A stretch of 6,918 bases of DNA from Bacillota bacterium. GTDB lineage: Bacteria > Bacillota > Clostridia > Oscillospirales > CAG-272. The stretch covers positions 1-6,918 of the forward strand of contig JAJQHI010000067.1 of NCBI GenBank assembly GCA_021199825.1, given 5' to 3'. The notes below the pieces were generated by a model. The model searched no databases, was not told the origin of the DNA, and was given only the letters and a program-made list of their open reading frames with translations. The position numbers were made by a program, and so were the translations under genes. Below, in pieces: positions 1-5,353 of this stretch. Numbering within the stretch: the stretch's first letter is position 1; every line of letters starts with the position of its first letter.

Positions 1-1080
1 CATTGCGGTGACTGAAAGCAATAGAACCGTGTCGGCAGCGCTGTAGGGAGAAGCGGCTACAATTAAAGCTCCGGACACAAAAAGTGATGTTATCCTGTCA
101 GGCTCCCGCCTTGAAAAATATGAAAGGCTGTAGATTATCATCATTATTCCAGCACGGAGCACAGAGGATGAAAAGCCCGAAAACGCCATATAAAAGATTG
201 ATGCGGCAATTATGAGGAGCGCTCGTACGCGCCTGCCTGCTCCCATTCGCTTTAATATCGCTTCAAATCCGCCAATAAGCACCGAAAAATGCAGTCCGCT
301 TATGGCGAGTAGATGCGAAGCACCTATATACTTAAAGTCGCGGTATACGGTATCGTCAAGATTTGATCTGTCACCTACCAAAAGCGCCTCCGGTATACCG
401 TACGCTCCCTCACTCTCTCCAGCACGTTCTGTCATTACCTCAAGTATTGCCGAAATTTTTGAGCGAAGGGCTATCATTTGATATGTTATTCCCTCTTTTG
501 TGCCGACAACGGAAAAAACGGCGTCATCCTCACATAAAAGCGAGGCAATAATGCCGTCCTTGGAATAATATGATTTTTCCTCAAAATATCCGTCGTCGTC
601 AAGCTCATCAAAGGAGACCTCCGCCGAGAAAATATCGCCCGCCTCAAGTCCCGCGGAAAAGCCGAGGTCAAGAAGCGCACCAAACGACACCTCACTTCCG
701 TCAATTTCGGTGAGCTGCACTTTATAGTATCCACCGTATGAGCTTTCATAGACGGTATCGGTAACGTATCCGCGTACAAAGCACTCGTTTCCGATGTAGA
801 CGGACACTTCATCATATTCGCGGCTCACACAGAAAAGAGATATGAGGGATGAGAGCATTACGGCGCAAAGGCAAAGCAAAAGCGCGCCCTTTATTGGGCG
901 AAGAGTTTCATATAACCCGCCTGACTTAATCCCTGACATGATTAAAAGCACGGCGGCGACGGCTGCGCATGATACGGCAATCGACAGCTTCAGGTTCGCA
1001 GAGCACGAAAAGAGGAGCGCCGACGTCAGCAGAAATACTGCCGCGCCAAGAGCCAAGGGGCGCTTTTCAAATGCGTTCAT
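1..1080 (-). CDS. comEC: ComEC/Rec2 DNA-uptake channel protein, N-terminal 360 residues (3' end outside window)
   Basis: ComEC forms the inner-membrane channel that carries single-stranded DNA into the cell during natural transformation. The reading frame is open from the ATG at 1080 to base 1, giving 360 residues with no stop. Hydrophobic helices lie near residues 8-28, 31-48 and 65-84. A soluble segment (about 90-195) follows, matching the DUF4131 region. The Competence domain then starts near 220. Its hallmark is clear: LLVGDRSNLDD (233-243) followed by GASHLLAISGLHFSVLIGG (253-271), then more membrane helices with SGFSSSVLRAGIM (301-313). Family members often carry a C-terminal metallo-beta-lactamase domain; if present here it lies beyond the left edge. 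The start overlaps the znuB stop as ATGA (1077-1080) and has no clear Shine-Dalgarno, so translation is probably coupled to znuB. Family call is very secure; whether the cell is actually transformable cannot be seen. Confidence 0.93.
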   Translation of the reverse strand, partial: MNAFEKRPLALGAAVFLLTSALLFSCSANLKLSIAVSCAAVAAVLLIMSGIKSGGLYETLRPIKGALLLCLCAVMLSSLISLFCVSREYDEVSVYIGNECFVRGYVTDTVYESSYGGYYKVQLTEIDGSEVSFGALLDLGFSAGLEAGDIFSAEVSFDELDDDGYFEEKSYYSKDGIIASLLCEDDAVFSVVGTKEGITYQMIALRSKISAILEVMTERAGESEGAYGIPEALLVGDRSNLDDTVYRDFKYIGASHLLAISGLHFSVLIGGFEAILKRMGAGRRVRALLIIAASIFYMAFSGFSSSVLRAGIMMIIYSLSYFSRREPDRITSLFVSGALIVAASPYSAADTVLLLSVTAM

Positions 1081-1925
1081 GAATGTGATTCATTCAAATC
1101 GCGGGCTCTGTGAAGCTCACGCGAGTTTTTTACGGCGGTGAGGGCTGCTGTCGCTGCATATACGATAATATCCACGGCAACAACGGACGCGCCCACGGGA
1201 AGCGACAGCTCTGCGGATACAACAAATCCGACGACAAAGCAAAGGACCGACATAACGGTGGCAAACGCTATAACATGACCGAAACTTTTGGATACCTTCA
1301 TTGCCGTAAGCGCAGGAAAAACAATGAGGGCTGATATCATGACCGAGCCAATAAGATTCATGCCAACTACTACCGTTACGGATATGAGAAGGGATAGTAT
1401 CACCTTATATAAGGCGGTGTGTATCCCTGTGGCGGCGGCAAAGCTTTCATCGAAGGTAACGGCAAATATTTTGTGATAAAACAGCATAAATATGATAATC
1501 ACAACAGCTGCAAGAACAAGCGAAAGGACAAGCTCCCCATTTGTGACGGTCAAAATCGACGCAGAACCAAAAAGGCTTGAGCACATATCGGCTGTGTATC
1601 CTGTCGTAAAGCTGAAAATCAAAACACCTAAAGTCATCATTCCCGTTGAGACAACGGCAATTGCTGCATCCCCTCCTACTCCACGCTCGGATATATACAT
1701 GAGAAGCAGAGACGCTGCCATTACTATTGGAATAGAGATTTCCATCTTGTAGTCGCCTGTCGCGTCGAGAAGAGTTGCCACCGCTAAAGCGCCGAAGCCC
1801 GCGTGAGCGAGACCGTCGCCTATCATGGACATGCGGCGCAGAACCATTGTAACGCCCAAAACCGACGCGCATATTGACACGGCGACTCCGACCGCAGCCG
1901 CGCGAAAAAATATTTTCAGTATCAC
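1077..1925 (-). CDS. znuB: Metal (zinc/manganese-type) ABC transporter permease, ABC-3 family
   Basis: This is the membrane channel subunit of a high-affinity divalent-metal importer, working with the ATPase and lipoprotein encoded just upstream. The 282-residue product is almost entirely hydrophobic with about 7-9 membrane helices, a normal length for the family. Family landmarks are VLRRMSMIGDGLAHAGFGAL near residues 28-47, GDAAIAVVSTG in the middle, FAVTFDESFAAATG, and GSVMISALIVFPALTAM towards the C-terminus, the usual ATPase-contact region. The start is uncertain. The GTG at 1925 is the first usable start after an in-frame TAG at 1932-1934, but it lacks a ribosome binding site. A very strong site (GGAGG, 1964-1968) lies 38 bases upstream and would drive a start at 1955 or 1949, in the same frame but before the TAG. 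It ends in TGA overlapping comEC. Specificity for zinc rests on context only; manganese is possible. Confidence 0.92.
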   Translation of the reverse strand: MILKIFFRAAAVGVAVSICASVLGVTMVLRRMSMIGDGLAHAGFGALAVATLLDATGDYKMEISIPIVMAASLLLMYISERGVGGDAAIAVVSTGMMTLGVLIFSFTTGYTADMCSSLFGSASILTVTNGELVLSLVLAAVVIIIFMLFYHKIFAVTFDESFAAATGIHTALYKVILSLLISVTVVVGMNLIGSVMISALIVFPALTAMKVSKSFGHVIAFATVMSVLCFVVGFVVSAELSLPVGASVVAVDIIVYAATAALTAVKNSRELHRARDLNESHS

Positions 1926-1931
1926 AGGGGA

Positions 1932-1968
1932 CTAAAGCATTTCAAACATCTCCAATGTTATCACCTCC
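1932..1968 (-). promoter_or_regulatory. Strong Shine-Dalgarno plus 7-codon frame ending in TAG at the expected znuB start
   Basis: On the minus strand GGAGGTGAT (1968-1960) is a near-perfect anti-16S match. Eight bases after GGAGG comes TTG at 1955, which opens TTG GAG ATG TTT GAA ATG CTT TAG, reading as MEMFEML and stop (TAG at 1934-1932). The frame continues as TCC CCT GTG into the permease, so TAG is the only thing separating this start from znuB. The segment overlaps the last codons of znuC (TGA at 1944-1942), a usual place for a downstream operon start. It may be the original znuB N-terminus broken by a nonsense change, a short leader peptide, or a read-through site. Confidence 0.6.
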
Positions 1969-2658
1969 AGAAAGTCCTGACCACAAATCAGATTTAAGAT
2001 ATTCATCCCGCGTTCCATAAAAAAGCGGTGATTTTTTCATGTGAAGAATATGCGTCGCCTCCTTTGCGGCAGCGGTAAGGTCATGGGACACCATAATTAT
2101 GGTCACCCCATCCCGCCGGTTCAGTTCCTCTGTTATGCGGTACATTTCCTGCGTGACTAAAGGGTCAAGACCTGAGGCGGGTTCGTCAAGCAAAATAAGC
2201 GAATCCGTCGCGCACAGTGCCCTTGCCAAGAGCACTCTTTGGCGCTGTCCGCCCGAAAGCTCACGAAACGAACGGTTTTGAAGATCATGAATATTGAGCT
2301 TTCGCATAGCATCACAGGCACGCTCCTTGTCGTCACGCGAATAAAACGGCGAAAGCCCTCCCCTTCCTGCGCAGCCCGATATTATGACCTCGTATACACT
2401 CGCCGGGAAATCGGTTTTCGCATCTGTCTGCTGAGGCAAATACCCAATTCCGTTCTTTTTCAGTCCGTCACCGTATGTGATGCGTCCCATTTTGGGTTTT
2501 ATAAGTCCGAGAAGCCCTTTTATCAGAGTGGACTTCCCCGAACCGTTCTCACCTATAATATAAAGGTAATCTCCGCGGTTCACCTCAAAATTTATATTCT
2601 CGGCGGCAATTGTATTTTCATATCCAAATGCGGCGTTTTCGCATTTTATAAGCGGCAT
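1942..2658 (-). CDS. znuC: Metal ABC transporter ATP-binding protein
   Basis: This is the cytoplasmic ATPase that powers divalent-metal import through the permease encoded next. All nucleotide-binding motifs are present in the 238-residue product: Walker A GENGSGKST (36-44), Q-loop in YLPQQ (73-77), ABC signature LSGGQ (134-138), Walker B LILLDEP (154-160) with catalytic Glu159, D-loop SGLD (162-165), and the switch His192 in VSHD. Length is normal for ZnuC/MntB-type ATPases, without the C-terminal extension seen in some proteobacterial ZnuC. The ATG at 2658 has an AAGGAG site (2672-2667) eight bases upstream. The gene begins 31 bases after znuA stops, and its last codons overlap the signals for znuB. 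Family assignment is secure; the metal carried is inferred from the linked regulator and binding protein. Confidence 0.95.
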   Translation of the reverse strand: MPLIKCENAAFGYENTIAAENINFEVNRGDYLYIIGENGSGKSTLIKGLLGLIKPKMGRITYGDGLKKNGIGYLPQQTDAKTDFPASVYEVIISGCAGRGGLSPFYSRDDKERACDAMRKLNIHDLQNRSFRELSGGQRQRVLLARALCATDSLILLDEPASGLDPLVTQEMYRITEELNRRDGVTIIMVSHDLTAAAKEATHILHMKKSPLFYGTRDEYLKSDLWSGLSGGDNIGDV

Positions 2659-2689
2659 ATATATTTCTCCTTCTTTATTTCACCGGTGC

Positions 2690-3607
2690 TCAGCCGTCAG
2701 CCAAAAGTCTCAGGTTTTCGACGTTTTGTCGCATTATATCGATGTATGTTACCCCGGCGTCAAAGTCCTCATTCGACACGTTATGGCACGAATGAAGCGT
2801 CATGACATCGCACCCTGTCGCCTCTGAAATGAGAGAGGCTGTTTTGCCCTCGGAAAACTCAACAATATAAACATACGGAATATTTCCGTCTGACACGGTT
2901 GTAATCATTTCTGCAATTACAGACGGGGACGGCTCACTGTCTGAAGAGCATCCGTCAAGCGCTGCTATATAATTGATTTCGTATTCGTCAAAAAGATATT
3001 TGAACGGAAACCTGTCTGCGATTACAACGGTTTTGTCAGAAAGCGCCCCAGAAACGGCTTGAAGCTCCTCATCAAGCACGTCGAGCTGCTCCTCATATTC
3101 GGCAGCCCTTTGCCTGTATGTTTCCGCGTTGTCGGGGTCAGCCTTTACTATTGCCTCAAGGATAAGGCTTAAAATGCTCTTCGCGTTTTTGGGAGAGGTC
3201 CATATATGCTCGTCATATTCGTCCCCGTCGTCATCCATAATGAGTGTCACCGCGTCCGCCGTGGATACGGATATTACTTCATCTCCGAAAAGTGCGGCTA
3301 TATCCTCAGCCCAAGTGTCAATTCCGCTTCCCGTATATATGAAAATATCCGCCCCTCCCACGTCCGCGATATCGCGCAGAGAGGGCTCATATGTGTGGCT
3401 TTCCGATTCGGGCGACATCATCATTGTAACGGTTCCCAAATCTCCGACTATAGCCCTTGCAAAGTCGTACTGCGGGAAAATAGTCGCCACTATAGTGAGC
3501 CCGTCATCGACATCCTCAGTTTTGTTTTGAGCGTCATCGCACGATGAAATGAGAAAAACAAACGCGCAAAGCAGAGCGATAAAAGCAAAAGCACGTTTTT
3601 TATTCAT
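2690..3607 (-). CDS. znuA: Metal-binding lipoprotein of the ABC importer (ZnuA/cluster A-1 family)
   Basis: This is the extracytoplasmic receptor that captures a divalent metal, probably zinc, and hands it to the permease. It has 305 residues. Residues 1-22 form a lipoprotein signal (MNKKR, then a hydrophobic stretch) with lipobox LISSC and lipidated Cys23. The mature protein opens with TIVATIFPQYDFARAIVG (38-55), a typical family start. Candidate ligands are His71 in SHTYEPS, His134 in DEHIWTSP, and an acidic residue near Glu250 in VEFSEGKTASLISEATG. The usual third histidine is absent; that region reads ADRFPFKYLFDEY (197-209). The family's histidine-rich loop is replaced by an acidic run, MDDDGDEYDE (124-133). 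The ATG at 3607 is chosen because GGAGG (3617-3613) lies five bases upstream and the signal peptide begins there. It overlaps the regulator's last codons by 8 bp. Manganese or another metal remains possible. Confidence 0.92.
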   Translation of the reverse strand: MNKKRAFAFIALLCAFVFLISSCDDAQNKTEDVDDGLTIVATIFPQYDFARAIVGDLGTVTMMMSPESESHTYEPSLRDIADVGGADIFIYTGSGIDTWAEDIAALFGDEVISVSTADAVTLIMDDDGDEYDEHIWTSPKNAKSILSLILEAIVKADPDNAETYRQRAAEYEEQLDVLDEELQAVSGALSDKTVVIADRFPFKYLFDEYEINYIAALDGCSSDSEPSPSVIAEMITTVSDGNIPYVYIVEFSEGKTASLISEATGCDVMTLHSCHNVSNEDFDAGVTYIDIMRQNVENLRLLADG

Positions 3608-4001
3608 GCTGACCTCCAGCCTCGCATTCGCGGCACACACCATACATTGTCGTATGGACAATATCAACCGAAAATCCGTGCTCGCGGCGAATATGGTCAA
3701 CCATGTCGTCCATTACCTCGCAGTCTACGTGGTAAAGCTTTCCGCAGACAAGGCAGCGGAGGTGAAAATGAAAATCACACGAATCCGAAACCTTGAATCT
3801 GTATGACGCGGGCTTTCCCTCACCGGTATAATATTTGATTATCATCCCCTCGTCGGCAAAGGCGGAGAGTGTTCTGTAAAGTGTAGCCTTGCCCATCGTC
3901 TCACCCATTTGCTCTTCAAGCTCGTCGGCGGTATAGCATGAATCGCTGTGCGACTTGAAAAAATCGTAGAGCATCCGCCGCGGTTTTGTTGTGTACTTCA
4001 T
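3600..4001 (-). CDS. zur: Fur-family metal-responsive repressor, likely Zur-type
   Basis: This is a cytoplasmic, metal-sensing transcriptional repressor of the Fur superfamily, 133 residues, a normal length. The N-terminal winged helix spans roughly residues 1-75, with the recognition helix in GKATLYRTLSAFADEGMI (37-54). The C-terminal dimerisation domain carries metal residues: DFHFH (76-80), Cys83/Cys86 in CLVC, His91, His108, His116 and Cys123/Cys126 in CREC. The two CxxC pairs form the family's structural zinc site. Zur rather than Fur or PerR is inferred because the gene heads a zinc-type importer operon; sequence alone does not separate them. The ATG at 4001 has GAGG (4012-4009) seven bases upstream. 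An in-frame ATG at 4061 would overlap the promoter and is rejected. A Fur-like inverted repeat at 4017-4033 implies autoregulation. The stop overlaps the znuA start, so the two are probably translationally coupled. Confidence 0.88.
   Translation of the reverse strand: MKYTTKPRRMLYDFFKSHSDSCYTADELEEQMGETMGKATLYRTLSAFADEGMIIKYYTGEGKPASYRFKVSDSCDFHFHLRCLVCGKLYHVDCEVMDDMVDHIRREHGFSVDIVHTTMYGVCRECEAGGQHE
3613..3617 (-). promoter_or_regulatory. Ribosome binding site that fixes the znuA start
   Basis: GGAGG on the minus strand sits five bases before the ATG at 3607. It lies inside the last codons of the regulator gene, so znuA starts at 3607 and not at the in-frame upstream ATG (3700), which would add 31 residues before the lipoprotein signal. 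Confidence 0.85.
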
Positions 4002-4016
4002 CTTTTGACCTCGAAT

Positions 4017-4033
4017 TTGATTTTGATTATCAA
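4017..4033 (-). promoter_or_regulatory. Candidate Fur/Zur operator (imperfect inverted repeat)
   Basis: The minus strand reads TTGATAATCAAAATCAA, an imperfect palindrome centred on one C with 6 of 8 positions matching between arms. It resembles the Fur-family 7-1-7 pattern TGATAAT-N-ATTATCA, with two mismatches in the right arm. It begins at the last base of the -10 element and covers the predicted transcription start near 4026, an ideal position for repression. That the regulator encoded immediately downstream binds here is an inference. Confidence 0.6.
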
Positions 4034-4061
4034 TTTTAGCACATACGGCGTGAGAATGCAA
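4033..4061 (-). promoter_or_regulatory. Sigma-A-type promoter of the zur-znu-comEC operon
   Basis: The minus strand carries a -35 element TTGCAT (4061-4056), a 17-base spacer and a -10 element TAAAAT (4038-4033). The -10 is preceded by TGC, giving an extended -10. An A-rich run at about 4091-4073 (A7 C A6 TATT) lies where an UP element would be. Transcription should start near 4026, leaving a leader of about 25 bases before the regulator's ATG at 4001. Confidence 0.8.
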
Positions 4062-4102
4062 TAGGGTTCGGAGAATATTTTTTGTTTTTTTCAGTCAGGT
4101 GC

Positions 4103-4147
4103 AAAAAAAATCCCGCCGATGTCATGTGCAAAAAGACATCGGCGGGG
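4103..4147 (-). terminator. Strong intrinsic terminator of the glycoside hydrolase-nahK operon
   Basis: CCCGCCGATGTC and its exact reverse complement (4135-4146 and 4112-4123) form a perfect 12-bp GC-rich stem with an 11-base loop. On the minus strand it is followed by a run of eight T (4110-4103). It lies about 95 bases after the nahK stop and about 40 bases before the -35 of the next operon, so it separates the two units. The plus side has no T tract, so it should work in one direction only. Confidence 0.93.
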
Positions 4148-4242
4148 ATGACTGTCATTATGTGCGAGCGCCATGTGGACTCAGTTATTGATTACGTCAA
4201 GACTGCCGCACCATAGCATTTTCCGCGCAAATGTTACACGCT
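4148..4242. other. Short non-coding 3' region after nahK
   Basis: These 95 bases lie between the nahK stop and the terminator hairpin. I see no open frame of useful length with a ribosome binding site and no RNA gene. An 11-base palindrome (ATGAC-T-GTCAT, 4148-4158) touches the foot of the terminator stem but is too short to interpret. The segment is best read as the 3' untranslated region of the sugar operon. Confidence 0.6.
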
Positions 4243-5334
4243 TTATGCAAAATCGCGTGCGATTTTGAGCATTTGGTCTGATTTCTTCTCCATATCAGTA
4301 AGAAGCGCGAGCTGCGAGCGGCAGCGGGAGAGATTTTGCCCCTCATATGAGGTTTTGAAATAAACGTCGCCCAAAAGATAGTCTGTGAGGAACCGAAGCG
4401 CGCATTCATATGTCATCATCATAGCGCCAACATGAAGATTTTCGATTTCCGCGTTTGTGAGCTCGCCATTGGTTCCGGCAAGGAATCCCTCGGCATATGC
4501 GCGGTAAAGCTCAAGACTGCACGAAACACGGCTTGTGTCGTGCTCGTCCTCGGCGCCGGTATTCGCGCCCGAACGAATCGAATCACCAAAATCATTAACC
4601 GACAGTCCCGGCATCACAGTATCAAGGTCAATGACGCAGACAGCGCGATTTGTGTCCTCATCAAGCAGCACGTTATTTATTTTTGTGTCGTTGTGCGTGA
4701 CGCGAAGCGGAAGTGTTCCGTCCTTTGTGAGGTTCAAAAGTGTATGAGCAAAGCTTTCGCGTGACAAAAGCGACTCTGCTTCACGCTTTACACTTTGCGC
4801 GCGCCCGAACGGGTCGCTTTTAACGGCGGATACGAGAGCCTCAAACCTCATATCGGTATCATGGAAATGAGGTATTGTCTCATAAAGCGTATCTACGGGG
4901 AAATCCGAAAGCTGCCTTTGGAAGGTGCCGAAGGCTCTGCCTATTTCGCGGAACATATTAGGGTCGCTGACCGTATCAACGCTTTTGGTTCCCTTCACAA
5001 AAGTTCTCATACGCCAGCAGCTGCCCGTCTCATCCATGTAGTAAAGCCTTCCGTCTGTCGTCGGAAGCATTCTCAGGGTTTCCCGTTCAGTGTCACCGCC
5101 CTCCAAAATTACCTTGTGGTAAATCCATTCGGTAACGGCGTTTATATTTGCGGAAAGCGCGTCGGGGTCCTTAAATACATTTGTATTTATGCGCTGAAGG
5201 ATATATTCGCCGCTGCCGGCGACAATCCTATAGGTATCATTGATGTGACCGCTGCCGTACGGCTCCGATGAGAGTATATCCTCACCCGTCAAAAAGCTGC
5301 CGGCTATGCGGTTTATTTCGTTTTGCGTTTCCAT
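4243..5334 (-). CDS. nahK: N-acetylhexosamine 1-kinase (NahK/LnpB-like, APH phosphotransferase fold)
   Basis: NahK phosphorylates GlcNAc or GalNAc at the anomeric carbon with ATP, yielding the 1-phosphate. In bifidobacteria this is a step of the lacto-N-biose/galacto-N-biose pathway. The 363-residue product matches that family along its length and in size. Visible motifs are EPYGSGHINDTYRI (24-37, nucleotide-binding loop), YILQRINTNVF (44-54), the bilobal-fold hinge region near WRMRTFVKG, IPHFHDTDMRFE (154-165), the catalytic loop RVTHNDTKINN (211-221, with Asp216 as likely base), and IDLDTVMPG (235-243, metal ligand region). Further family landmarks are NDFGDSIRSGANT (247-259) and ALRFLTDYLLGDVYF. 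The ATG at 5334 has an AAAGGA site about seven bases upstream. It lies 19 bases after the glycoside hydrolase stop, so the two are co-transcribed. The exact sugar preference (GlcNAc or GalNAc) cannot be read from sequence. No 1-phosphate uridylyltransferase or phosphorylase gene is inside the window. Confidence 0.85.
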   Translation of the reverse strand: METQNEINRIAGSFLTGEDILSSEPYGSGHINDTYRIVAGSGEYILQRINTNVFKDPDALSANINAVTEWIYHKVILEGGDTERETLRMLPTTDGRLYYMDETGSCWRMRTFVKGTKSVDTVSDPNMFREIGRAFGTFQRQLSDFPVDTLYETIPHFHDTDMRFEALVSAVKSDPFGRAQSVKREAESLLSRESFAHTLLNLTKDGTLPLRVTHNDTKINNVLLDEDTNRAVCVIDLDTVMPGLSVNDFGDSIRSGANTGAEDEHDTSRVSCSLELYRAYAEGFLAGTNGELTNAEIENLHVGAMMMTYECALRFLTDYLLGDVYFKTSYEGQNLSRCRSQLALLTDMEKKSDQMLKIARDFA

Positions 5335-5353
5335 AGTTTATCCTTTCGGGTTT

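Noticed and set aside
486..815. Minus-strand open frame of 109 codons inside comEC
   Set aside because: It lies in a different frame of comEC, which is open over its whole visible length and carries the family signature.
2239..2805. Plus-strand open frame of 188 codons
   Set aside because: It runs antisense to znuC and the end of znuA, both with full family motifs, and its product has no recognisable domain.
3605..3700. Upstream ATG at 3700 as start of the metal-binding lipoprotein
   Set aside because: It would add 31 residues before the lipoprotein signal peptide, overlap the regulator by about 100 bases, and lacks the GGAGG site that precedes the ATG at 3607.
3999..4061. Upstream ATG at 4061 as start of the Fur-family regulator
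   Set aside because: The extra 20 residues do not look like the family, the ATG lies inside the promoter -35 region and upstream of the predicted transcript start, while the ATG at 4001 has a good ribosome binding site.
4148..4158. Short palindrome ATGAC-T-GTCAT as an operator
   Set aside because: Eleven bases with five-base arms, located after a gene and before a terminator; expected by chance and not near a promoter.
4197..4409. Minus-strand small frame of 70 codons overlapping the nahK 3' end
   Set aside because: Out of frame with nahK over most of its length, no ribosome binding site, no recognisable product.
4795..5271. Plus-strand open frame of 158 codons opposite nahK
   Set aside because: Mirror frame of a well-supported kinase gene; no ribosome binding site or domain pattern.
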